DNA from: Saccharopolyspora gloriosae
GTDB taxonomy: Bacteria > Actinomycetota > Actinomycetes > Mycobacteriales > Pseudonocardiaceae
Direction of reading: 5' to 3'
DNA: 64,000 nucleotides
Assembly (NCBI RefSeq): GCF_014203325.1
Contig: NZ_JACHIV010000001.1
Span: 4,155,501-4,219,500, forward strand
This document shows positions 50,460 to 58,217 of the stretch, piece after piece. The notes beneath the pieces are model-generated. The model was not told where the DNA came from and made no database searches. It saw nothing but the letters and a program-made list of their open reading frames with translations. Numbering within the stretch: the first letter of the stretch is position 1; each line of letters starts with the position of its first letter. The translations under genes and the position numbers were made by a program.

Positions 50460-51658
50460 CCGCTCTCGATCCGGCCGGCGCCGATGTGCACGGAGAGGCC
50501 GACCGACTGCGCGCGCACGGCGCCGCGGCCCTGGTGACGCTGCCCGGTGACGTACCGGCGTGGGTGGTCACGGATCACGGCGAGCTGCGCGGGCTGCTCG
50601 CGGATCCTCGGGTGTCCAAAGACCCCCGGCAGCACTGGCCCGCGTGGATCAACGGCGAGGTTCCGGGCGATTGGCCGCTGATCTCCTGGGTGGGCGTGGA
50701 CAACATGTTCACCGCGTTCGGCGCCGAGCACACCCGGCTGCGCGGCCTGGTGTCGAAGGCGTTCACCCCGCGCCGGGTGGAGGCGCTGCGCCCGCGCATC
50801 GAGCAGATCACCGCGGAGCTGCTCGACGAGCTCGCGACCGAGTCCGGCGAGGTGGACCTGCGGGCGGCGTTCACGTACCCGCTGCCGATCGCGGTGATCA
50901 CCGACCTGTTCGGCGTGCCCGCGGAGCTGCGCGGGACGCTGCGCCACATCGTCGACGAGGTGTTCCGCACTTCGGCCACTCCGGAGGAGACGGCGGCCAC
51001 GGCGGCGCAGATGGGGCGGTTCCTCGCCGACCTGATCGAGTCGAAGCGCCGCAACCCCGGCGACGACCTCACCAGTGGCCTGCTCGCGGCCCGCGACGAC
51101 GAGGAGAACCGGCTCAGCGAACGGGAGCTCGCCGACACGCTGATCCTGATGATCGGCGCCGGGCACGAGACCACGGTGAACCTGCTGGGCCAGGCGGTCG
51201 TGGCGCTCACGACGCATCCGCACCAGCGCGCCGCGCTGAACGCGGGTGATCTGAGCTGGGACGACGTCGTGGAGGAGACGTTGCGCTGGCAACCGGCGCT
51301 GGCGAACGTGCCGCTGCGGTTCGCCACCACCGAGATCAAGCTCGCCGACGGCACGGTCATCGCCGAGGGCGACGCGATCCTGGCCTCCTACGCGGCGGCG
51401 AACCGCGACCCGGGCCACTACGACGAGCCGGACGTGTTCGACGCGGGCCGCGGCGCGCGGGATCACCTGGCGTTCGGATTCGGCCCGCACTTCTGCCTGG
51501 GCGCGGCGCTGGCCAGGCTGGAGGCGCACATCGCGCTGCCCGCGCTGTTCGCCCGCTTCCCCGAGCTGGAGCTGGCGGTGTCGGCCGGGGAGCTGGAGTC
51601 CTCGGAGTCGTTCATCTCCAACGGCCCGCAGCGGCTGCCGGTCCGCCTCACGGCCTGA
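50435..51658 (+). CDS. Cytochrome P450, CYP154-like
   Basis: A 407-residue class I bacterial P450 with all usual motifs: I-helix IGAGHETTVNLLGQ, K-helix VEETLRWQP (ExxR intact), and heme loop FGFGPHFCLGAALARLEA. Start ATG 50435 behind CAGGAGGATCCG lies inside the preceding gene, so the two P450s are translated together, an arrangement known for CYP157-CYP154 pairs in conservons. CYP154 members hydroxylate steroids, macrolides and other hydrophobic compounds; the substrate here is unknown. Confidence 0.9.
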   Translation: MPPSQCPVAALDPAGADVHGEADRLRAHGAAALVTLPGDVPAWVVTDHGELRGLLADPRVSKDPRQHWPAWINGEVPGDWPLISWVGVDNMFTAFGAEHTRLRGLVSKAFTPRRVEALRPRIEQITAELLDELATESGEVDLRAAFTYPLPIAVITDLFGVPAELRGTLRHIVDEVFRTSATPEETAATAAQMGRFLADLIESKRRNPGDDLTSGLLAARDDEENRLSERELADTLILMIGAGHETTVNLLGQAVVALTTHPHQRAALNAGDLSWDDVVEETLRWQPALANVPLRFATTEIKLADGTVIAEGDAILASYAAANRDPGHYDEPDVFDAGRGARDHLAFGFGPHFCLGAALARLEAHIALPALFARFPELELAVSAGELESSESFISNGPQRLPVRLTA

Positions 51659-51671
51659 CCTCGACTCCGGC

Positions 51672-51724
51672 CGGACCGGACTTTCCGCGCGCTGGACGCG
51701 AGTTCTCGCGGGAGGTCCGGTCCG
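51672..51724. terminator. Bidirectional terminator after the conservon
   Basis: CGGACCGGAC (51672-51681) pairs perfectly with GTCCGGTCCG (51715-51724), between the convergent P450 and tetR genes. The 33-base loop can fold further. Confidence 0.6.
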
Positions 51725-51735
51725 TCGGGCCTTGA

Positions 51736-52314
51736 TCAGCGCGGCGGCGGTGCGAACGCGCGGCGAACCGCTTCGGCGAGGAACCGGCGGCGCTGCTCGT
51801 GCTCGGGTTCGGGGTCGTCGGCGGTGGCGGCGTGGAACAGGCTCGCCGGCGACCAGGCGAGCGCCATGGTGCTGACCATGGCGAGCACTTCGCCGGGTTC
51901 GAAGTCCGGGTCGACGTGCCCGCTGCGCTGGGCGTCGGCGATGGACCGCCGCTTCAGCTCGGACTTCTCGCTCTTGTCCGCGACGAGTTCGCCCGCCGGG
52001 ACCCGTTCCAGTCGCGCCCAGGTCGCGAGCCGGACCAGTTCGGGCCGCGCGACGCAGGCGTCGTAGAGGCGGGCCGCGTAACCGGGCAGGTCTTCGGCGG
52101 TGATCGGTACCGCGTCCGTGATCGCGTCCGAGTGCTCCTGGAAGACGGCGTCGAACAGGCGGTCCTTGTCGCCGAAGTAGGCGTAGAGCTGCGCCTTGTT
52201 CGCCTTGGCGGCGGCGGAGATCCGGTCCACCCGTGCCCCGGCGATCCCGTGCGCGGCGAACTCCGCGGTGGCCGCGTCGAGCAGGCGGCGTCGCGTCGCT
52301 TGTCCGTCCCTCAT
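51736..52314 (-). CDS. TetR-family transcriptional regulator
   Basis: A 192-residue TetR protein: N-terminal HTH (TRRRLLDAATAEFAAHGIAGARVDRISAAAKANKAQLYAYFGDKDRLFDAVFQEH) and a C-terminal ligand domain resembling TetR_C proteins with LYDACVARPELVRLATWARLERVP. ATG 52312-52314 is chosen over the longer frame to 52410, which overlaps the divergent ADH promoter. Two operator copies in the 94-bp divergent region indicate control of itself and of the ADH gene. Confidence 0.9.
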   Translation of the reverse strand: MRDGQATRRRLLDAATAEFAAHGIAGARVDRISAAAKANKAQLYAYFGDKDRLFDAVFQEHSDAITDAVPITAEDLPGYAARLYDACVARPELVRLATWARLERVPAGELVADKSEKSELKRRSIADAQRSGHVDPDFEPGEVLAMVSTMALAWSPASLFHAATADDPEPEHEQRRRFLAEAVRRAFAPPPR

Positions 52315-52327
52315 GCGGGGCAGATTA

Positions 52328-52392
52328 AACCAACCGGATTGTTTGACACGGCCGCATGTCCGGCTACATTGAAGTAACCAACTAGTTTGTTT
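52328..52392 (+). promoter_or_regulatory. ADH promoter with paired TetR operators
   Basis: Promoter TTGACA (52343-52348), 16-bp spacer, TACATT (52365-52370). Two related 17-mers, AACCAACCGGATTGTTT (52328-52344) and AACCAACTAGTTTGTTT (52376-52392), flank it: the first overlaps the -35, the second covers the start site. This is a classic repressor layout; the adjacent TetR is the obvious ligand (inference). Confidence 0.75.
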
Positions 52393-52408
52393 ACTCAGGA
52401 GCGACCAC

Positions 52409-53425
52409 ATGAGGGTTCACGCGTACGCGGCGGACGAAGCGGGCGGGCGGCTGCGCGCCCACGAGTACGAAGCGGAACCGCTGGGGCACAACGAGGTCGA
52501 CGTGCGGGTGACGCACTGCGGGGTGTGCCACACCGACGTCGGCATGATCGATGACGAGTTCGGCGTCTCCCGCTACCCCGTCGTCGCCGGGCACGAGGCG
52601 GTCGGGATCGTGGCGGCCGTCGGCGACGCGGTCGACCAGGACCTGCTGCCGATCGGGCAGCGCGTCGGCGTGGGCGCCACCGCCGGCTCCTGCTTCCGCT
52701 GCCAGTGGTGCATGAGCGGGCGGCACAACCTGTGCCCGCACAAGGACAACATGGTCCTGCGCGGCGACCGGGGCGGATTCGCCGATCACGTGCGCGCGAG
52801 CGACTGGCGGTTCGTCTGCCCCCTCCCGGACGCGATCTCGTCCGCGGACGCCGCGCCGCTGCTGTGCGCGGGTTCGACCGTGTTCAACCCGCTCGTGGAC
52901 AACGACGTGCGGCCGATCGACCGGGTGGCGGTCGTCGGCATCGGCGGCCTGGGCCACCTGGCCGTCCAGTTCCTGGCGAAGTGGGGATGTGCGGTCACCG
53001 CCATCTCGACCACCCCGGACAAGGAGCAGGACGCCCGCCGGTTCGGCGCGACGGACTTCATCGCCACCAGCGAGGAAGGCGCCCTGCGCGAAGCCGCGAA
53101 CTCGTTCGACTTCGTGCTCTCGACCGTCTCGGCGGACCTGCCGTGGGACGACTACCTCGGTGTCCTGCGACCGCGGGGCACGTTGTGCGTCGTCGGGGTC
53201 CCGCCCGGCCCGATCGCCGCCGCCACCATGAGCCTGCTCCCGGAGGAGAAGAGGATCGCGGGCGGCGTGACAGCATCACCGACGCGCAACCGGCAGATGC
53301 TCGAATTCGCCGCTCGTCACGGGATCACGGCCGCCGTCGAGACGTTCCCGATCAGCGACGTCGAGCAGGCGCTCGACCGCGTCCGGCGAGGTGCCGCGCG
53401 CTACCGGGTGGTCCTCGAACTCTGA
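52409..53425 (+). CDS. Zinc-dependent alcohol dehydrogenase (cinnamyl-alcohol/aldehyde reductase type)
   Basis: A 338-residue medium-chain dehydrogenase. Catalytic zinc ligands C37 (HCGVCHTD), H62-E63 (AGHEAVG) and C153 are present, as is the structural zinc set C95, C98, C101, C109. NAD(P) is bound by GIGGLGHLAVQFLAKWG. The type is closest to YahK/CAD-like enzymes, which interconvert primary alcohols and aldehydes, often with NADPH. Start ATG 52409. The gene has a strong promoter under two TetR-type sites and is followed by a terminator, so it is an inducible single-gene unit, possibly for aldehyde detoxification. Confidence 0.9.
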   Translation: MRVHAYAADEAGGRLRAHEYEAEPLGHNEVDVRVTHCGVCHTDVGMIDDEFGVSRYPVVAGHEAVGIVAAVGDAVDQDLLPIGQRVGVGATAGSCFRCQWCMSGRHNLCPHKDNMVLRGDRGGFADHVRASDWRFVCPLPDAISSADAAPLLCAGSTVFNPLVDNDVRPIDRVAVVGIGGLGHLAVQFLAKWGCAVTAISTTPDKEQDARRFGATDFIATSEEGALREAANSFDFVLSTVSADLPWDDYLGVLRPRGTLCVVGVPPGPIAAATMSLLPEEKRIAGGVTASPTRNRQMLEFAARHGITAAVETFPISDVEQALDRVRRGAARYRVVLEL

Positions 53426-53480
53426 TCCCGGCAGCCGACGCCCCGCGTGGTCAGCGCGGCGCGTCGCGGATGCCGGCGGC

Positions 53481-53513
53481 GACCGGGAGGCGGCACGCGT
53501 TCGCCTCCCGGTC
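53481..53513 (+). terminator. Terminator after the alcohol dehydrogenase gene
   Basis: A perfect 12-bp stem GACCGGGAGGCG (53481-53492) with CGCCTCCCGGTC (53502-53513), 56 bp after the stop. The sequence at 53608-53620 (AACAAGATCAAAG) resembles the tail of the structured repeat. Confidence 0.7.
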
Positions 53514-53683
53514 CGGCCTCGCCACCGGCTGAGATCCGCGCCGCGCAAGCGCCTGGCCGCTCCCGAAAGGCGCCGAGCTCGGGCCTGGGACGCCCGGCTC
53601 TGCACCGAACAAGATCAAAGACGCGCGCCGAACGGCGTTCCCGCCGACTACCCTGGGCGGTACGACGATGAGGAACGGTGGCG

Positions 53684-54160
53684 ATGACACGCACTCTGGT
53701 GGTGTGCAGGCACGCGAAGTCGGCGTGGCCGGACGACGTCGACGACTTCGAACGCCCGCTCACCGAACGTGGCGAACGGGACGCTCCGGAAGCGGGGAGG
53801 TGGCTGGCCGAGCGGGTGCCCGACATCGGTTTCGCGCTGTGCTCCCCCGCGAAGCGGGCGCGTCGCACGTGGCAGCTGATCGCGGACGTGACCGGCAAGG
53901 CCGAGACCCGGCACGACAAACGCCTCTACGGCGCCACCGCCGGTGAGCTGATCGCGGTGCTCAACGAGCTCCCCGACGAGGCGGAGACCGCGCTGCTCGT
54001 GGGCCACAACCCCGGCTTGGAGGACTTGGTCGCCGTCCTCACCGGCACCCCGCACGAGCTCAAGACGGCGGAGATCGCGGTGCTCAGCGGCACCGGCTCG
54101 TGGTCCCAGGTCGAGCCCGGCTGGGCCAAGCTGGACGAGACCGCCACACCGCGCGGCTGA
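53684..54160 (+). CDS. SixA-like histidine phosphatase
   Basis: A 158-residue histidine-phosphatase-superfamily protein: the catalytic RHAKSAWPDDVDDFERPLTERG contains R-H-A/G, a second arginine lies in CSPAKRARRT, and VGHNPGLEDLV supplies the second catalytic His. This short form resembles SixA, which dephosphorylates phosphohistidine proteins in E. coli; in actinomycetes the target is not known. Start ATG 53684 with GAGGAACGG upstream; GTG 53678 two codons earlier is equally possible. Single gene. Confidence 0.88.
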   Translation: MTRTLVVCRHAKSAWPDDVDDFERPLTERGERDAPEAGRWLAERVPDIGFALCSPAKRARRTWQLIADVTGKAETRHDKRLYGATAGELIAVLNELPDEAETALLVGHNPGLEDLVAVLTGTPHELKTAEIAVLSGTGSWSQVEPGWAKLDETATPRG

Positions 54161-54263
54161 CTCGCGGACGCGTCGACGGCATCACCGCTGGTGAAGCGGG
54201 TCGCGACTCGGAGCGCGCGGTCCGCGCTCCCCTACGGCACCACGCGTTCGCGGAGCCGCGGGA

Positions 54264-55259
54264 TCAGTCGCCGATGACGACCTTGCCCAGCCGCGATCCG
54301 TGCTCGAAGTGGGAGAACGCGGCCGGGGACTCCTCGAACGGGAAGATCCGGTCGATCACGGGCCGCACCTGGTGCAGGCCGATGACCCGGTTCATCCGCT
54401 CGAAGTCGCTCCGGTTGCCGACGGTGATCGCGCGGAGCGTGGCGCCGCGGCTCAGGAACCGCGTCAGATCCATGCCGCCGCCCGAGCCGAGGTTGCCGAC
54501 GAGGGAGATCGTTCCGCCCTGGGCCAGGGCGGCGATCGACCCGGCGATCGTCCCGGCTCCGCCGATGTCCACGACGCGATCGACGCCGCCGCCGGTCAGC
54601 TCCCGCACCTGGTCGCCCCACTCCGGCGTCGCGGTGCGGTCGACGACCTCCGACGCCCCGAGCTCCCGCAGGCGCCGGCCCTTCTCCGCGCTGGACGTGG
54701 TGACCAGCACCCGCGCACCGGCCAGGCGGGCGAACTGGAGCGCGAACACGGACACGCCGCCCGATCCCTGCAGCAGCACCGAGTCCCCCGCGCCGATCCC
54801 GGACAGCGCCGACCACGCCGTGAGCGCGGCGCACGGCAGCGTGGCCGCTTCCGCGAAGGACAGGTGCTCCGGTACCGCGACGACGCTGTGCTCGCCGACG
54901 GCGATGTGCTCGGTGAGCCAGCCGTCGCGCTGCACCCCGTACAGCTCGCCCCACCCGGGCAGCGGGCCGTAGAGGTGGTTCGGGTGGAAGGTGCTCATGA
55001 CGCGATCACCGACCTGGAACCGGCTGACGCCTTCGCCGACGGCTTCCACGGTGCCCGCGCCGTCGGACAGCGGTATCCGCCCCGGCGGCACGGCGACCGA
55101 GTAGCGGCGGCCGACGATGGGCAGGTCCCGGGCGTTGAGCGAGCGGGCGCGGACCCGCACGAGCACTTCGCCCGCAGCGGGAACGGGCACCGGCCGCTCG
55201 GCGGGGACGACCGGGCCGTCGTCGCTGACTTCGAACATCCGCGTGTCAGTAGCTCTCAT
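54264..55259 (-). CDS. Zinc-independent medium-chain dehydrogenase (quinone oxidoreductase-like)
   Basis: A 331-residue MDR protein: EVLVRVRARSLNARDLPIVGRRY, IPLSDGAGTVEAVGEGVSRFQVGDRVM, and the nucleotide site SVLLQGSGGVSVFALQFARLAGARVLVTTSS. No zinc-ligand cysteines are present, so it belongs to the quinone-reductase/zinc-independent branch that reduces enones or quinones with NADPH. ATG 55257-55259. Divergent from an AraC regulator 80 bp away, a common arrangement for this family. Confidence 0.88.
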   Translation of the reverse strand: MRATDTRMFEVSDDGPVVPAERPVPVPAAGEVLVRVRARSLNARDLPIVGRRYSVAVPPGRIPLSDGAGTVEAVGEGVSRFQVGDRVMSTFHPNHLYGPLPGWGELYGVQRDGWLTEHIAVGEHSVVAVPEHLSFAEAATLPCAALTAWSALSGIGAGDSVLLQGSGGVSVFALQFARLAGARVLVTTSSAEKGRRLRELGASEVVDRTATPEWGDQVRELTGGGVDRVVDIGGAGTIAGSIAALAQGGTISLVGNLGSGGGMDLTRFLSRGATLRAITVGNRSDFERMNRVIGLHQVRPVIDRIFPFEESPAAFSHFEHGSRLGKVVIGD

Positions 55260-55339
55260 CGCTCCACCGTAAGCCGGGCGCCTAGGACGAGTTGTATCCT
55301 CAGGTCCAGTTTTTAGTGCGCATCGTCCAGAGGAGCGCG

Positions 55340-56275
55340 GTGGATCCGGTCGACGATCTCCTCACCACGATGAAGATCGAGAGCTCGCGGTACGTGCGGA
55401 TCACCGCCCGCGCGCCGTGGGGCATCGCGTTCCCCGCCCGGCACCTCGCCCGGCTGTTGCTGGTCTCCAGCGGATCGTGCTGGCTCACCGCCGCCGAGCT
55501 GGGCGAACCGCAGCACTTGACCGCGGGCGACTGCTTCCTGGTCCGGGCCGGCGTGGAGTTCGCGCTGCAGGACGAGCTCGGCCGCGAGCTCGTCGACTGC
55601 GACGGCATGACCGTGCACGACCCCGGGGGCACGGCCGAAGCAGGCGGTGACGGCGAGCCGACCGAGATCGTCTCCAGCCGCTTCACCTTCGACGCGGTCG
55701 CCGCGGACGCCCTGTTCGCACTGCTGCCACCGTTGTTCCGGCTGAACCTGGGCACCGGCTCCGGGCGGCTGCTGCGCGCCACGTTCGACCTCATCGCGCA
55801 GGAGTCCGCGGCGGACGGCCTGGGAGCGGGCTTCGTGACGAGCCGCCTCTCGGACGCGCTGTTCGTCCAGGCGGTGCGAGCGTGCTGCGCGGACGTCGGC
55901 GGCGGCACCATCGGCTGGATCGCCGCGCTCCGCGACCCGTGGCTGGCCACCGCGATGCGGGAGTTGCACGCGGACCTGGCCCACCCGTGGACGGTCGACG
56001 CGCTGGCCCGGACGGCCGGGATGTCCCGTTCGGCGTTCGCCGCCCTGTTCAAGGAGAAGGCCGGGGACACGCCGCTGGGCTACCTCACGTCCTGGCGCAT
56101 GTACCGGGCGAAGACGTTGCTGCGGGAGACCTCGTTGAGCGTGCAGGAGGTCGCCGTCCGCGTCGGCTACCACACCGGCACGGCCCTGAGCCGCACGTTC
56201 CTGCGCAGGGAAGGTGTTTCTCCCGGCGCCTGGCGGCGGCTGGCCGACGGCAACGCCCGGCGCGGCGGCGGCTGA
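55340..56275 (+). CDS. AraC-family regulator with N-terminal cupin
   Basis: A 311-residue regulator: an N-terminal cupin_6-type effector domain (MKIESSRYVRITARAPWGIAFPARHLARLLLVSSGSCWL...LTAGDCFLV) and a C-terminal double HTH (WTVDALARTAGMSRSAFAALFKEKAGDTPLGYLTSWRMYRAKTLLRETSLSVQEVAVRVGYHTGTALSRTFLRREGVSPGAWRR). I use GTG 55340 behind AGAGGAG; the longer frame to 55292 has no ribosome site. It probably controls the divergent quinone-oxidoreductase-like gene, as in similar pairs. Confidence 0.88.
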   Translation: MDPVDDLLTTMKIESSRYVRITARAPWGIAFPARHLARLLLVSSGSCWLTAAELGEPQHLTAGDCFLVRAGVEFALQDELGRELVDCDGMTVHDPGGTAEAGGDGEPTEIVSSRFTFDAVAADALFALLPPLFRLNLGTGSGRLLRATFDLIAQESAADGLGAGFVTSRLSDALFVQAVRACCADVGGGTIGWIAALRDPWLATAMRELHADLAHPWTVDALARTAGMSRSAFAALFKEKAGDTPLGYLTSWRMYRAKTLLRETSLSVQEVAVRVGYHTGTALSRTFLRREGVSPGAWRRLADGNARRGGG

Positions 56276-56344
56276 CCGGTCACCGCCGCGCGTTCGGGCA
56301 CGCCGCCGGGGTTCCGCCGCCCGACGCGTCCGGAAACGAGCTCC

Positions 56345-57820
56345 TCACGTCGCCGGAGCCGGCTCCGCTTCGGCGAGGTCCCAGCGGCGTCGGCGGACCA
56401 GGACGGGGACGGGTTCGCCGCGGTCCTGCGCGGTGAGCACGGCCGCGCGGGTGCGGCGCCACCACACGGCGGTGCGGAACGCGCTCAGCAGCAGGACGGC
56501 CACGAGCGCCAGCAGCGCCACGCGGTAGCCGCCGACGAGTTCCAGCACCACGCCCACCGACAGCACGCTCAGCGCGGTGGCGCTGTGCCCGCCGACGTTG
56601 GCGATGCCGGTGGCGGTGCCGACCTGGCTGATCGGGTTGTAGTCGCGCACCAGCGCGAACGCGATGCTGGAGACGGGACCGCCCATCGCGAACACGAGGA
56701 ACGCCGCGCACACCACGGCCAGCGGTGGCCGCGCGAAGCTCAGCAGCACCAGCCACGCCAGCCCGTTGCCGCCGAGGTAGCCGAGCACGATCGGCATCCG
56801 GCACGCCGGGAACCGCCCGATGATCGCGCCGACCAGCGGCCCGCCCGCGACCTGCCCGATGATCAGCAGGCTGAGCACGACGCTCGCGGTCGCCGGGGGC
56901 ACGCCGACGCCTTCGACGAGGTACGGGTAGCCCCACAGCAGGCTCAGCGCGTTGGGCACGAACATCGTGCCGAAGTGCGCCCAGAACGCCAGCCGCGTGC
57001 CGGGGATCGCCCACGCCGAGCGCACCTTCCGCAGGATGTCGCTCGCGTCCTCCCCGCGCGAGGTGGTGCCGGGAACGTCGCGGACCACCCCGGCGGTCAC
57101 CGCCGCGTAGGCCGCGGTGATCCCGCCGACCAGCAGGAAGGTCCAGGTCCAGCCGAGCGCGCCGAGCAGCGCCGTCAGCGGGAACGTGGCCGCCACACCA
57201 CCGAGCGCGCCCAGCGCGGCGGAGAAGGTGGCGACCAGCGCGTACTGCCGCGCGGAGAACCGGGTCGCGACCAGCCGCAGGATGCTCACCCAGGTCAGCG
57301 CGTCACCGACGCCGAGCACGCCGCGCGCCAGCAGCCCCATCGGGTAGGACGTGGCGAGCGCGAACAGCAGCTGCCCGCAGCCCAGCAGCAGCACGGCCGC
57401 GGTGAGGATGCGCCGCGAGCCGAAGCGGTCCACCAGCAGCCCGGTGGGGATCTGCATGGCGGCGTAGATGCCGACCTGCAGCACGGTGAACGCGCTCAGC
57501 GCGGCGGGTCCGACCTCGAAGCGCTCGATGGCGAGCGGACCGGCGACGCCGAGCGTGCCCCGGTGGAACACCGCCGCGAGGTAGGTGACGACGGCGGCGC
57601 CCCAGATCAGCCACGCCTGCCGCTGCCCGGAGCCGGAGCCGGGCGGGGCGGAGCCGGGTGGAGCGGAACCGGGCGGCGGGCCGGTGCCGGCCGAGGTGGC
57701 GACGGTTCGGGTGACCGGTGGCGGCGCGCCGCCGCTGTGATCACGATTGTCCGTTTCCCGACTCTCCGGTCGGTCGGCAGCCACGTCGAACCCCTTCCGC
57801 GCGTTCAGTACCACACTCAT
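56345..57820 (-). CDS. MFS transporter with proline-rich N-terminus
   Basis: A 491-residue major facilitator: about 65 disordered residues with repeated GSAPP units, then 12 membrane segments. TGLLVDRFGSRRILTA marks the family loop 2-3, RGVLGVGDALTWVSILRLVATRF helix 4, and GTATGIANVGGHSATALSVLSVG helix 11. The closest general type is the nitrate/hexuronate-like ACS branch; the substrate is unknown. ATG 57818-57820. Divergent from the leader-peptide/MFS unit at 57967, with a 15-bp palindrome between. Confidence 0.85.
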   Translation of the reverse strand: MSVVLNARKGFDVAADRPESRETDNRDHSGGAPPPVTRTVATSAGTGPPPGSAPPGSAPPGSGSGQRQAWLIWGAAVVTYLAAVFHRGTLGVAGPLAIERFEVGPAALSAFTVLQVGIYAAMQIPTGLLVDRFGSRRILTAAVLLLGCGQLLFALATSYPMGLLARGVLGVGDALTWVSILRLVATRFSARQYALVATFSAALGALGGVAATFPLTALLGALGWTWTFLLVGGITAAYAAVTAGVVRDVPGTTSRGEDASDILRKVRSAWAIPGTRLAFWAHFGTMFVPNALSLLWGYPYLVEGVGVPPATASVVLSLLIIGQVAGGPLVGAIIGRFPACRMPIVLGYLGGNGLAWLVLLSFARPPLAVVCAAFLVFAMGGPVSSIAFALVRDYNPISQVGTATGIANVGGHSATALSVLSVGVVLELVGGYRVALLALVAVLLLSAFRTAVWWRRTRAAVLTAQDRGEPVPVLVRRRRWDLAEAEPAPAT

Positions 57821-57878
57821 CGTCGCGCAACCGACGCGGGAAGTTACCGCCGCGGAACGTGCAATCCGCCACAGTAGG

Positions 57879-57893
57879 CGTCCACTGTGGACG
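57879..57893. promoter_or_regulatory. Palindrome between two divergent MFS units
   Basis: CGTCCACTGTGGACG has perfect 7-bp arms. It lies 59 bp before the leftward MFS start and 39 bp upstream of the rightward -35, so it could serve both. The core CCACTGTGG also occurs at about 7374 and 20397. Confidence 0.4.
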
Positions 57894-57931
57894 AATCGGC
57901 GGCCCAGCCCGTGGTGGCCGACACGGAGTTG

Positions 57932-57960
57932 TTGACAGCGACCGGTCGCGTTCCTAGCGT
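57932..57960 (+). promoter_or_regulatory. Promoter of the leader peptide/MFS unit
   Basis: TTGACA (57932-57937), a 17-bp spacer, and TAGCGT (57955-57960). The GTG of the leader peptide begins six bases after the -10, at the expected transcription start, implying a leaderless message. The same geometry occurs before ssuD. Confidence 0.65.
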
Positions 57961-57966
57961 CGTCGC

Positions 57967-58044
57967 GTGCGAACGGTTCTGCTCACGACGCGTCACCACG
58001 TGGATCTGCTGCGGGTGACGTCGGCGAGCTGTCCACGCTCCTGA
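57967..58044 (+). CDS. Putative leader peptide (HVDL type) before the MFS gene
   Basis: A 25-residue peptide starting at GTG 57967, with the core R-H-H-V-D-L-L-R-V-T-S-A-S-C near its end. Short peptides with R-x-H-V-D-L-x-R-V and a late cysteine are recognised in actinomycetes as putative leader peptides ahead of sulfur and cysteine genes; I rely on recall for this. It ends 173 bp before the MFS start. In that space CACCCGCCG and CGGCGGGTG can pair, but I cannot define an attenuator. A similar peptide precedes ssuD at 63460, so the MFS may import a sulfur compound. Confidence 0.65.
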   Translation: MRTVLLTTRHHVDLLRVTSASCPRS

Positions 58045-58217
58045 CCGTCCCCTCGCACCCGCCGATCGACTCCGATCACCGCGATCCGAGCCGCCGCCGC
58101 GTCCCGCGCTGACCGCGGCCCACGATCCGGCCACCTCCGCGTTCCCGGATCGCCGCCCCGGCGGGTGCCGTTCGCGCCGCGCGCCGCGCGGTTCCGCCGC
58201 AGCCAGGAGCCCGCCCC

